Positions 14,540-22,203 of a stretch of 22,286 nt of DNA are shown one piece after another. Source of the DNA: CAYXVU01 sp964468725 (GTDB taxonomy: Bacteria; Acidobacteriota; Blastocatellia; UBA7656); assembly GCA_964468725.1 (NCBI GenBank), contig CAYXVU010000088.1, positions 1 through 22,286 on the forward strand, written 5' to 3'. The number at the start of each line of letters is the position of its first letter. Position 1 is the stretch's first letter. A program made the position numbers and the translations under genes. Below the pieces are notes generated by a model, which was given only the letters and a program-made list of their open reading frames with translations, did not search any database and was not told where the DNA came from.

Positions 14540-14890
14540 ATGGCAGAACAAGAGACCATTTTTCACAAAATTGCTGCAGGCGACGCGCCTGCCGATATCG
14601 TATATAGCGATGATCAAGTCATTGCGTTCCGAGACATTAACCCGCAAGCCCCTGTTCATATCTTGCTCATCCCGCGCGAAGAGATGGAATCCCTCAACGA
14701 TGCCGCAAAAAGCGATGTGCAGATTCTCGGCCATTTGCTCTACACCGCCGCGAAGATTGCCAATCAGGTTGGGATTGCCGAAAGTGGGTATCGCGTGGTG
14801 ATTAATACCGGCTCGTCTGCCGGTCAAAGCGTCGAATACTTGCATCTTCACTTATTGGGTGGCCGCGATTTGACCTGGCCGCCGGGATGA
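14540..14890 (+). CDS. HIT-family (HinT-like) nucleotide-binding protein
   Basis: This 116-residue protein matches HinT, a purine nucleoside phosphoramidase family: ETIFHKIAAGDAPADIVYSDDQVIAFRDINPQAP (6-39), HILLIPREEM (41-50), GYRVVINTGSSAGQSV (82-97) and LHLHLLGGRDLTWPPG (100-115). The usual triad is H-x-H-x-H-x-x. Here the first His is replaced by Tyr (codon TAC, sequence EYLHLHLL), while the nucleophilic middle His and the last His remain. A conserved basic/His position after IPR is Glu. Activity may still be present but altered. The start is ATG 14540 behind GCGAGGAAAAAAC; the longer frame from TTG 14522 has no ribosome-binding site. Protein size and ending WPPG are typical. Confidence 0.9.
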   Translation: MAEQETIFHKIAAGDAPADIVYSDDQVIAFRDINPQAPVHILLIPREEMESLNDAAKSDVQILGHLLYTAAKIANQVGIAESGYRVVINTGSSAGQSVEYLHLHLLGGRDLTWPPG

Positions 14891-15018
14891 GTATCCGGCC
14901 TTATGATTTGCGGTCTTATATTCACGGCGCCGCAGAGGGACAGAGAAACCAAACCAAACCATCTGTCTTTCGGCGGCGTTGCTGTTTGTTGGCGAGAGTC
15001 CGTAGCAAGGAGAAGGTT

Positions 15019-15345
15019 ATGAAGAAGACTTTGTTGCTCTCCGGCGTAGCGGTGTTGCTGACTCTGTTGTTGACGAATGGGAAATCGCAAAGCGACCTTC
15101 AAGAACCCGAATCGGCGGTGAGCGGAACGCAATGGGAGTATATGATCGTCGCGGGCGGCAATTTCAACATCTCTTCATCGAGTAGCGATAAAATTCGCAA
15201 GCAACCCGATATGAGTTTCAACCGCGAGTATGTCCCGCTCGAACGCAATATGGACAAATTGGGCGCGCTCGGCTGGGAATTGGTTTCGGTATTTGGTACT
15301 TCCAATGAGCCAATCTTCTATTTCAAGCGACCTAAAACGCGGTAA
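15019..15345 (+). CDS. Small secreted DUF4177-like protein
   Basis: The start is ATG 15019, preceded by AAGGAGAAGGTT; the in-frame extension upstream to 14887 overlaps the HIT gene and lacks a ribosome-binding site. The protein has 108 residues, with a signal peptide (1-24, MKKTLLLSG...GKSQ). The core motif is QWEYMIVAGG (38-47), then a Ser-rich turn, LERNMDKLGALGWELVSVFG (74-93) and the end FYFKRP. The pattern W-E-Y ... LN.LG..GWELV ... YFKR is the hallmark of the small DUF4177-type domain, whose function is unknown. It stands alone between the HIT and metalloprotease genes. Confidence 0.75.
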   Translation: MKKTLLLSGVAVLLTLLLTNGKSQSDLQEPESAVSGTQWEYMIVAGGNFNISSSSSDKIRKQPDMSFNREYVPLERNMDKLGALGWELVSVFGTSNEPIFYFKRPKTR

Positions 15346-15387
15346 CAATCCCTGAAAAAAACTCTCATGGATTTTCGCGTCGGCGTT

Positions 15388-15393
15388 TATAAT
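15388..15393 (+). promoter_or_regulatory. Possible -10 element upstream of the metalloprotease gene
   Basis: A perfect TATAAT lies 70 nt before the ATG at 15464. No convincing -35 is seen at 16-18 bp upstream, so support is limited. Confidence 0.3.
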
Positions 15394-15463
15394 CGTGATT
15401 CCCTGATCGTTTCTCGATTCCTACCCCCAACGCCCTCAATGAATTGCTAAGAGGAGTGTTGTT

Positions 15464-17218
15464 ATGCCGCGAGTGACCCGTTTGACGAGTAGTGTACTCA
15501 TCGTGTCTTTGTTCTTCGTTTGCATCGGTTTTCCTATTCTCCAATTCTCCACGAAAGCATCTTCCGAGGGGCAATTACCGGATGCTTTTCAGGTTTGGGA
15601 AGGCGACGGCGGAGCTTACCTGTATTACGCAAGCGATGGGGAGGTATTTTGCCGCCCTGCTAGTATGGACGAAGCACGCAGCATCAATGATCGCGACCCG
15701 AATTTACCCCTCCAGATTCTCGCAGACGGAGGAATTTCCCCGCACGTTGGCGATGTCAATTTCGTGCTGCGCAGTACCACCCAACTCGACAATTTTCCGC
15801 TTGCTAAAGAGGGCTTCTTGAAGGCTGCTGCGATTTGGAAATCGCGCATCCGCACGCCGCAACCGATTACGATTATCGTAGATGTGGATTTCGGGCCGAC
15901 ACGCTTTGGCGAACCGTATCCGAATGGTATTCTCGGCAGCACCGGAGCGCAGCCCGTGCTACTGGAGTCCGGGTATGCTAATGTGCGCGCTCAACTGCAA
16001 TCAACGGCCAGCAGCGCAGAGGAGACCGCTTTATACAACACTCTACCGACGGGGATAGTGCCGACGGACATTGGGGCGACCTCTGCAATGGTGGTTACAA
16101 CGCCCTTACTCCGAACGCTCGGATTGATTAACGCCATCGCCGATCCACCCAATGAACCAACCTTCGGTAGTCCTCCTTCTATCGGATTTAATTCTAATTT
16201 CACCTACGATTTTGACCCTTCGAATGGTATTGATGTGGATAAGTTCGATTTCGAAGCGCTGGCCGTTCATGAGTTGGGGCATGTATTAGGTTTCAATTCG
16301 TTTTCCGGTAACAAGGAGAGCCGACCGAGCGACCCGATTGTTTTATCGGTTTGGGATTTGTTTCGCTTTCGCCCCGGCGTGACGACTGGCAACTTCATGA
16401 CCCGCCAACGAGTTCTCTCATCTGGAGGCGATCATGTCTTCTTTGATGGTTCGATTACGGTTCCGGTATCGACTGGCAGGCCGAACGGTTCGGGCGGCGA
16501 TGGGTTTCAACCGAGCCATTGGAAGAATAATACGTTTGTTGGACAGACGATTGGAATTATGGACCCGGCATTGGCACGCGGCGAACGCAATGTGATAACC
16601 GATAACGATCTGCGGGTGTTAAATCTGCTCGGTTATCTTCTCATCGGTGGCGGCGGTGGCGGCAGCAACTCTCCGCTTATTCAGGATGCCCAAGGTAGCT
16701 TGACGGGTGACACCTTGGTTGTGAGCGGGACGGTATCCGATTTACAAGGTGACGTGACGATGGCACACATTGATCTAATCAACGGGAACGGCAATGTTGT
16801 GCTGCCAAATGTGGCATTTGCCGTCAGTTTAGGTGGCTTAACGACGGCAAGTTTTCAATTGACGATGACCGGATTGAATCGCATCACGGCAGCGGTTGCG
16901 GCTCGGCTGGTCTTTACCGATGCGCAAGGAAATCGCAGTTCCTCTGTTGATATTCGCTTCGATCAAGCGGACGCGGGCGCACCGACGCTTACAAAAGTCA
17001 ATTTCACCGGCAGCAAATTGGTGCTCAAAGGCGTCGGCCTTTCTGGTCAGGTGCTCATTGAAATCAATGGTATTGTTGTTGTGAACCGCAATAACAGTTC
17101 GGCCAAGAAGATCAAAATCAATGGCGATGCCGCCGACCTAAATATCCGAAACGGCTCAAATCGTTTTCGGGTTATTAAAGATGGTCTGCGTTCCAATATC
17201 GAAGTGAGAAACTTCTAG
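15464..17218 (+). CDS. Secreted zinc metalloprotease (metzincin-like, NF038122-type) with C-terminal Ig-like module
   Basis: This 584-residue protein has a signal peptide or N-terminal anchor (about 1-34). The catalytic part (about 95-393) has ALAVHELGHVLGFNS, with zinc ligands H269 and H273 and general base E270. Later SHWKNN (351-356) and GIMDPAL (364-370) resemble the Met-turn of metzincins. The usual third ligand position (HExxHxxGxxH/D) is Ser here. A Gly run (395-400) separates a beta-rich domain (402-500) from a C-terminal module (about 507-584) with SKLVLKGVGLSGQVLIEING and DLNIRNGSNRFRVIKDGLRSN, a repeat type I associate with secreted acidobacterial proteins. It is likely extracellular or surface-located; substrate unknown. 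The start is supported by AGAGGAG 9 nt upstream. A terminator-like hairpin follows. Confidence 0.82.
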   Translation: MPRVTRLTSSVLIVSLFFVCIGFPILQFSTKASSEGQLPDAFQVWEGDGGAYLYYASDGEVFCRPASMDEARSINDRDPNLPLQILADGGISPHVGDVNFVLRSTTQLDNFPLAKEGFLKAAAIWKSRIRTPQPITIIVDVDFGPTRFGEPYPNGILGSTGAQPVLLESGYANVRAQLQSTASSAEETALYNTLPTGIVPTDIGATSAMVVTTPLLRTLGLINAIADPPNEPTFGSPPSIGFNSNFTYDFDPSNGIDVDKFDFEALAVHELGHVLGFNSFSGNKESRPSDPIVLSVWDLFRFRPGVTTGNFMTRQRVLSSGGDHVFFDGSITVPVSTGRPNGSGGDGFQPSHWKNNTFVGQTIGIMDPALARGERNVITDNDLRVLNLLGYLLIGGGGGGSNSPLIQDAQGSLTGDTLVVSGTVSDLQGDVTMAHIDLINGNGNVVLPNVAFAVSLGGLTTASFQLTMTGLNRITAAVAARLVFTDAQGNRSSSVDIRFDQADAGAPTLTKVNFTGSKLVLKGVGLSGQVLIEINGIVVVNRNNSSAKKIKINGDAADLNIRNGSNRFRVIKDGLRSNIEVRNF

Positions 17219-17238
17219 CCTTCAATCTGAACTCTAAG

Positions 17239-17284
17239 AGGCGCGGGGAGGGGGATTCAATCTCTGCGCCTTTCTTCCTTTTTG
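17239..17284 (+). terminator. Terminator-like hairpin after the metalloprotease gene
   Basis: AGGCGC (17239-17244) pairs with GCGCCT (17266-17271), with an inner GAG/CTC helix, and is followed by TTTCTTCCTTTTTGG. It lies 20 nt after the stop codon at 17218. Confidence 0.65.
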
Positions 17285-17379
17285 GCTTGCTACCGAAATA
17301 AAGCACGACTCTCGACTACTCCAATTATCCAACTCGACATATAATCACAGCCCGCCACATTCAAGTTAGGAGGGTCGCC

Positions 17380-18132
17380 TTGCATCTACCGGAATGGTTC
17401 AAGCTGATCGGAGTTGTGATTGTCGTCGTCGGGCTAGCTTTGAAGCTACGCACGACGTTGGTCGTTGTGACCGCTGCTCTGGTAACCGGACTGATAGCTG
17501 GATTGCCGTTGCTCTCCAGTTCAGGCCTCTTCGAGTCGTTACCGCTGCTAACGAAACCCGGCCAAGAAGGCATCATCAATATATTGGGGCGCGCGTTTAC
17601 TGAAAATCGCCTGATGACATTGTTTATCATCACCCTACCGGCGATTGGCTTGGTTGAACGCTTTGGGTTGCAGGAGCAATCAGCGCGGTTAATCCGCCGC
17701 CTCCGGGTTGCCACAGTGGGGCGGTTATCCATCGTCTATCAACTCTTTCGCGTGCTGCATGGGATTCTCGGAATCCGATTAAATGGACACCCCTCATTTG
17801 TGCGACCCTTGATTTATCCGATGTCGCTGGGGGCTGCCGAAGCCAAAGTTGCAAACGATGAAGCGAGAGAGTTGACCGAAAAGGAGGTCGAAACGATCAA
17901 AGCCGCAAACTCCGCTAGTGAAAATTACGGCAACTTTTACGGGCAAAATCTCTCCCCCGTGCAGTCCGGCATTCTGTTGGTTGCGGGGGTGTTGAAAGGC
18001 ATCGGCTATGAAGTGGATGTCTTTCGAATTGTATTTTTCGCAATTCCTATCGCGACGATCTCCGTGCTTCTCGGTATTGGGCAATTCCTTCTGTTTGATC
18101 GTCTCTTTCTCAGAAAGGAGAGGGCGGAATAA
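17380..18132 (+). CDS. DUF969-family membrane protein (putative permease subunit)
   Basis: This 250-residue polytopic protein has hydrophobic segments at about 6-20, 24-44, 82-92 and 190-245. The family-like central part is IGLVERFGLQEQSARLI (about 89-105), RLNGHPSFVRPLIYPMSLGAAEAK (131-154) and SASENYGNFYGQNLSPVQSGILL (179-201). The start is TTG 17380: AGGAGGG (17368-17374) sits 5 nt before it and no ATG is near, making this an unusually clear TTG start. DUF969 proteins almost always pair with DUF979 proteins, as here, and are thought to form a transporter. From memory, the pair often lies near pyroglutamyl-peptidase or 5-oxoprolinase genes, hinting at 5-oxoproline, but no such gene is in this window. 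A possible -10 TATAAT lies at 17340-17345. Confidence 0.85.
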   Translation: MHLPEWFKLIGVVIVVVGLALKLRTTLVVVTAALVTGLIAGLPLLSSSGLFESLPLLTKPGQEGIINILGRAFTENRLMTLFIITLPAIGLVERFGLQEQSARLIRRLRVATVGRLSIVYQLFRVLHGILGIRLNGHPSFVRPLIYPMSLGAAEAKVANDEARELTEKEVETIKAANSASENYGNFYGQNLSPVQSGILLVAGVLKGIGYEVDVFRIVFFAIPIATISVLLGIGQFLLFDRLFLRKERAE

Positions 18133-18134
18133 GT

Positions 18135-19124
18135 ATGGATATCACAAATCTGCTTACCTCCCTGACCGATAAGCTGACTTCACTTGATGCGGTTTATATT
18201 CCAACGGGCATCGTTTTGCTGATCTTTGCTGCCCTGACATATCGAGATCGTGAAAACCAGCGTCGAGCCACTTCTTCTATCTTTTGGCTGATTCTGAGCC
18301 TGATTTTTATGGCCGGTAGCCTGTTGCCGCACTGGGTGACCGGATGCCTGGTTCTGTTGATGGTTCTGTGTGATGGCATCGGAGGCGTCAAGCCCGGATT
18401 ATTCAAAGAGGCGACAAAAGAAGAGCAAGGCGTCCAAGCAGACCGATTGAAAAATAGACTCTTCCTGCCGGTTCTGATGATTCCGATTACCGTCTTCGCC
18501 TTTGCCGCCTTTGCCCGCGCTTTTCCTCGCTTCGGTTTCGATGTCAGTCGCAGCGCATTAATCGGGCTTGGCGTCGGCGGAGTGATGGCGATGGCTGCGG
18601 CTCTTATGATTACGCGGGGTCGCGTGCGCGAGATGATGAACGAAGGCCGTCGCATCAATGATGCAATGGGAACGGTAAGCATCTTGCCGCAACTCCTTGC
18701 TTCATTGGGTGTGATCTTTACATCGGCTAAGGTGGGAGATTTGATCGCCGCTGGAATTCAGTCTGTTATACCGGATGGAAACCTGTTTCTCTTGGTATTG
18801 GCCAACTGTATGGGCATGGCGATGTTTACCATCGTGATGGGCAATTCGTTTGCGGCATTTCCGGTCATTGCAACGGGCGTGCTTGCACCGTTGATTATCC
18901 AACCTTTCGGGGTTGATCCAGCAATGGTCGGCATTTTGACTTTGACCGCCGGTTCGAGCGGCACGCTGATGACGCCGATGGCTGCGAATTTCAATATCGT
19001 TCCTACTGCCCTGCTCAATATGAAAGATCAATATGGAGTTATCAAATTTCAGTTACCGTATGCGTTGACCATTTGGATGACACATGTGGTTTTGATGTGG
19101 CTGATGATTCAGTTTTACTCCTAA
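18135..19124 (+). CDS. DUF979-family membrane protein (putative permease subunit)
   Basis: This 329-residue protein has many hydrophobic segments (about 20-36, 47-80, 112-130, 138-156, 178-205, 214-250, 257-275, 305-327). Family-like stretches are CDGIGGVKPGLFKEATKEEQ (76-95), MGNSFAAFPVIATGVLAPLI (236-255), TAGSSGTLMTPMAANFNIVP (274-293) and the C-terminal KFQLPYALTIWMTHV. It begins 2 bp after the DUF969 stop, with a purine-rich ribosome-binding region inside the end of that gene, so the two form a tight operon and probably a complex. The Gly/Ser/Thr-rich re-entrant-looking segments resemble ion-coupled organic acid transporters, but the substrate is inferred only from family lore. Confidence 0.85.
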   Translation: MDITNLLTSLTDKLTSLDAVYIPTGIVLLIFAALTYRDRENQRRATSSIFWLILSLIFMAGSLLPHWVTGCLVLLMVLCDGIGGVKPGLFKEATKEEQGVQADRLKNRLFLPVLMIPITVFAFAAFARAFPRFGFDVSRSALIGLGVGGVMAMAAALMITRGRVREMMNEGRRINDAMGTVSILPQLLASLGVIFTSAKVGDLIAAGIQSVIPDGNLFLLVLANCMGMAMFTIVMGNSFAAFPVIATGVLAPLIIQPFGVDPAMVGILTLTAGSSGTLMTPMAANFNIVPTALLNMKDQYGVIKFQLPYALTIWMTHVVLMWLMIQFYS

Positions 19125-19213
19125 TACAGGCGGCTGAATTGATTCCGCATATGTCTGTATAAGGCTGCTCAAGGGAAGTTAGAGAAACCATCAGCGCGGT
19201 GAAGGAACATCGG

Positions 19214-19242
19214 TTGACAGCCATGGGAAGGGCACTTGTTAT
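19214..19242 (+). promoter_or_regulatory. Promoter-like sequence directed antisense into the DUF1501 3' end
   Basis: A perfect TTGACA (19214-19219), an exact 17-bp spacer and TGTTAT (19237-19242, 4 of 6) lie in the 237-bp convergent gap between DUF979 and DUF1501. No convincing gene follows on this strand, so it could drive an antisense or small RNA, or be chance. Confidence 0.35.
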
Positions 19243-19361
19243 GGTCTCACCGCTTGAAAAGTACCGATATTTCACTGACCAACCGATCCCCTTTATCTCT
19301 CGTTTTTCGATCTCCGAAACCCCTATGAGGTTCAGAGGAGTACAACGTTCTCTGCAGATGA

Positions 19362-20630
19362 TTAGGGCAAAAAACCAAGCTTATCGAAGCGTGCTCCTAA
19401 CACTTCTTGATGATCGAACTGGAACCAGCCATCGAGGAGCTCAGCATAGAGTGAGCGAAAGTCTACTTTGAGCTTCACATTGCCTGCTGCATCGAGATTG
19501 CTGAAGGCCGGATGTTCGCCATAGATACCGCTCTTGACTGGATTGCCAATCAAAAATAGGGATGATGCCGTACCATGATCGGTGCCGAGTGAACGATTTT
19601 CATTGGGGCGTCGGCCAAACTCTGACCATTGAAAGATCAGCACATTGTCGGCCACCCCGTGTTCGGTTAGGTCATCGTAAAAGGCTTTTACGGCTTCGGA
19701 AAATTGTCGCAATAACGAAGCGTGCTCACCGCTCAGTTTGTCATTGGCAACGCTGATTTGCCGCGCATGGTGGTCGAAAAATCCCCATTGAACATAAAGC
19801 ACCATAGTTTCTGGAATGGCGAAAATCATCTGTGCCATCATTTTCAATGCGGTGGCCAAGCGATTGTTCGTAGGGTATTGGATGGTTGACTGATAGGATG
19901 CGGGAATCGCTGTCACGCGCGAGGCGGTGCTTAGCACCCCATTGCCGACCCGCGCGATGGCCTGAGCATAACTGCCGTTGGGGAACGTGCGGGTATATTG
20001 ATTGAGAAAGGCTTCTAGGTGGCGTGAACGGTTGAGGGGGAATTTCGCATCAGTTTGTACAGCAAAGGTATCGAAACTGCTGATATTAGGGGCGGCAACA
20101 GATTTTGCTAACAGTGATTTTGGTAACCGCCCATTGAGGATTGAAACGGTGCTGAGTTCAGATTCGCCTCTCAACGCTTTGCTAGCGTATTTTGCCAGCC
20201 AACCTTCTCCAAGCCCGCCATCGGGATTGGCCGAATGCCAAATGTCTTGCGAGAGGAAGTGCGAGCCATTAGGATTCGGATATCCGACACCTTGCACAAT
20301 GGCGACTCTCCCGTTGGTGAATAGCTGTTGAAGAGCGTTCATTCGCGGGTGCATGGCGAGACGATCTGAGATTATCGTTGACTGGCCTTGATCGTCTTTC
20401 AACTCTTTCTCTTTGAACCCTAACGTCGGGCGAAGGGCGCGGTACTGCGAATCGGTGAAGGGGATGACTGTGTTAAACCCGTCATTGCCGCCAAGCAGTT
20501 CGATGACGACCAGCACGCGGCGATTCCGGCTCTGCCCGTAAGTGCGCGAGGTCAACAAATGCGGGAGCATCAAACTGACGCTGAGCGTCCCCGCTGATTG
20601 TTTGATAAAGTCTCTTCGAGTGACTGGCAT
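19362..20630 (-). CDS. DUF1501-family protein with Tat signal peptide
   Basis: The start is ATG 20630 (AAGGAG 7 nt upstream, with the G-rich site overlapping the DUF1800 stop as TAAGGAG); a longer frame to 20669 adds 13 unrelated residues. The protein has 422 residues. It opens with a clear twin-arginine signal, PVTRRDFIKQSAG, then a moderately hydrophobic stretch ending near YGQ (31-33). The DUF1501 body has VLVVIELLGGNDGFNTVIP (39-57), RLAMHPRMNALQQLF, VQGVGYPNPNGSHFLSQDIW, WGFFDHHARQ, FQWSEFGRRPNENRSLGTDHGTAS and LDGWFQFDH. The family belongs to the alkaline-phosphatase/sulfatase-like superfamily by resemblance of its G-G-N-D-G and D-H-G elements, but no substrate is established. Export should go through the TatAC system at 3647-5097. 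It is the second gene of the DUF1800-DUF1501 operon, with an 11-bp gap. Confidence 0.9.
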   Translation of the reverse strand: MPVTRRDFIKQSAGTLSVSLMLPHLLTSRTYGQSRNRRVLVVIELLGGNDGFNTVIPFTDSQYRALRPTLGFKEKELKDDQGQSTIISDRLAMHPRMNALQQLFTNGRVAIVQGVGYPNPNGSHFLSQDIWHSANPDGGLGEGWLAKYASKALRGESELSTVSILNGRLPKSLLAKSVAAPNISSFDTFAVQTDAKFPLNRSRHLEAFLNQYTRTFPNGSYAQAIARVGNGVLSTASRVTAIPASYQSTIQYPTNNRLATALKMMAQMIFAIPETMVLYVQWGFFDHHARQISVANDKLSGEHASLLRQFSEAVKAFYDDLTEHGVADNVLIFQWSEFGRRPNENRSLGTDHGTASSLFLIGNPVKSGIYGEHPAFSNLDAAGNVKLKVDFRSLYAELLDGWFQFDHQEVLGARFDKLGFLP

Positions 20631-20641
20631 GGTCGGACTCC

Positions 20642-22099
20642 TTAGTTCAAATGAAACTCCGGCAGGCACATCAGCAGATGGACTAAGCCGCGAACTTTCT
20701 GATCGATTGTGTCGGAATTGACTTCGAAGGGTTCGGGGTTGCCTTCGGCATCAGTCTCCAGATAGTTCGCCAATGGCTGCACAACCTCTGTGCTTATCTC
20801 GTGCATTCCCATTATCTTGAGAAAATTTTCAACCGTTTCTTGCGCCGATGGTCGGGTATGGCGTTCGAGCAATTCATTTGTGAATCCGAGCGAATCATCA
20901 CGACTGGCGAGCAGATAGTTAGCGAAGTTGTACCGTTCGATCATCGCTGTTGAATTGAGCCAACCCTCTCCGAGCGTCCAGCCATTTACATCCGGCGGGT
21001 GAAATAGGTACTGCCCCATATGACGGGAACGGATCAAAAAATTAAAATCTCCCTGACGTTTAATGTCGGTCGTTGAGCGGGGCTGATAGTTCGCCCCAAG
21101 CAAACGGAAAGAGCTAGCGATCAACTCGCTTGGGCTTTTAATCTGCCCTCCTTTAGCTCGATCCGTGTAAAAGATGTCGGAGATAAAGATTTCCCGAAAG
21201 AGGGTTTTTAATGAGTGATTGCTGCTTATATAAACATCGGCGAGTGGCTCGATGATGGCTTTATCTTCGGCGCTATCGGACAGGGGGAAGACGAAGAAAG
21301 CGAAAATCTCCTTGACCAAGTAGCGAGCCGTTGCGCGGCGCAGGCAGATCGTATCAATCACATCCTGGCCGCCGAAATTAGCCGTTCGGCCATAAATGGT
21401 TTTCAGTCCATTGTCGTGCAGATTGGCTTTGATGAAGAATTTGAGGACAACCAAACCCTTCTTAACTTTGGTTTTGTATGACCAGCCGGTAAATGCGCGG
21501 GCGATTTCTTTGACGTCATCTTCCGTGTAATTTGCTTCTCCGGTGACAACATCATGAGAGCCCATCGTAAATAACTCTTGCAATTCGCGAGCGAAATTTT
21601 CGTTCGGACTACCTTTTTCGTTGAGCACGCCGTCGAGCCAAAGCAGCATAGCCGGGTCTTTGGCAATGGCGCTGACCAAATCGTCAAAGCGCGCCAATGC
21701 AAATTGGCGTAGCGTGCGGTTCTGCAACAACATTTCGCGCCCCAAAACCTTATCCATTGAAGTGGCGAAATGGTTGTGCCAAAACAGGGTCAGCTTCTCT
21801 TCGAGGGGTCGCTTGGTCAAGATCATGCGTGCCAGCCACCAGCGCGGCATTTCGGCTGCGTGTATAACAATGGGCTGGCCTTCGATGAATACCGCTTCAC
21901 CCGCAGTTGGCGAACTGATATCAATTCGGCTGCCGATGAAATCTTCGACAGCTTGATTGTCAATGCTCTCGTAATTGATCAGAAAATCTACAGCGCCTTC
22001 TCGCCCCCGTGCTGCTAGCTCTTCTATTTCTTGCGGAGTGCCGCCGAAGCCTGCGCGACTGAGAAGGTGAAATGCATCCGAATAGCTTAAACTGGTCAT
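20642..22099 (-). CDS. DUF1800-family protein
   Basis: This 485-residue protein carries the family patterns HLLSRAGFGGTPQEIEELAA (about 10-29), FWHNHFATSMDKVLGREM (105-122), NENFARELQELFTMG (about 166-180), FTGWSYKT (about 202-209), SPSELIASSFRLLG (about 322-335), FHPPDVNGWTLGEGWLNS (about 363-380) and the ending VHLLMCLPEFHLN. DUF1800 genes are regularly paired with DUF1501 genes in Acidobacteriota, Planctomycetota and Bacteroidota; their joint role is not established. No signal peptide is visible here, in contrast to the exported DUF1501 partner. Two starts compete: ATG 22105 has GGGGGA directly against it, while ATG 22099 has that site 7 nt away, so 22099 is preferred. The leader contains an inverted repeat (22154-22203). 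Confidence 0.88.
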   Translation of the reverse strand: MTSLSYSDAFHLLSRAGFGGTPQEIEELAARGREGAVDFLINYESIDNQAVEDFIGSRIDISSPTAGEAVFIEGQPIVIHAAEMPRWWLARMILTKRPLEEKLTLFWHNHFATSMDKVLGREMLLQNRTLRQFALARFDDLVSAIAKDPAMLLWLDGVLNEKGSPNENFARELQELFTMGSHDVVTGEANYTEDDVKEIARAFTGWSYKTKVKKGLVVLKFFIKANLHDNGLKTIYGRTANFGGQDVIDTICLRRATARYLVKEIFAFFVFPLSDSAEDKAIIEPLADVYISSNHSLKTLFREIFISDIFYTDRAKGGQIKSPSELIASSFRLLGANYQPRSTTDIKRQGDFNFLIRSRHMGQYLFHPPDVNGWTLGEGWLNSTAMIERYNFANYLLASRDDSLGFTNELLERHTRPSAQETVENFLKIMGMHEISTEVVQPLANYLETDAEGNPEPFEVNSDTIDQKVRGLVHLLMCLPEFHLN

Positions 22100-22153
22100 A
22101 ACCATTCCCCCAAAAAGTTACAGGCCGACCCTGTGTCTGAAACCAACTTGATT

Positions 22154-22203
22154 CACTCTCAATTTGGCTGAACATACGACAGAATCAACCCAAACTGAAA
22201 GTG
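22154..22203 (-). promoter_or_regulatory. Hairpin in the leader of the DUF1800-DUF1501 operon
   Basis: On the minus strand CACTTTCAGTTTGG (22203-22190) pairs with CCAAATTGAGAGTG (22167-22154) over 14 positions, with a 22-nt loop. All pairs are Watson-Crick except two G-U wobbles. On the plus strand the same two positions would be C-A mismatches. No T-run follows, so it is not a classical terminator. It ends 54 nt before the preferred start codon. Confidence 0.45.

Noticed and set aside
19199..19471. A 90-codon open frame in the convergent gap, running into the DUF1501 gene on the opposite strand
   Set aside because: There is no ribosome-binding site before the GTG, no recognisable domain, and it overlaps 110 bp of a well-supported gene. 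Its start also lies upstream of the only promoter-like element.
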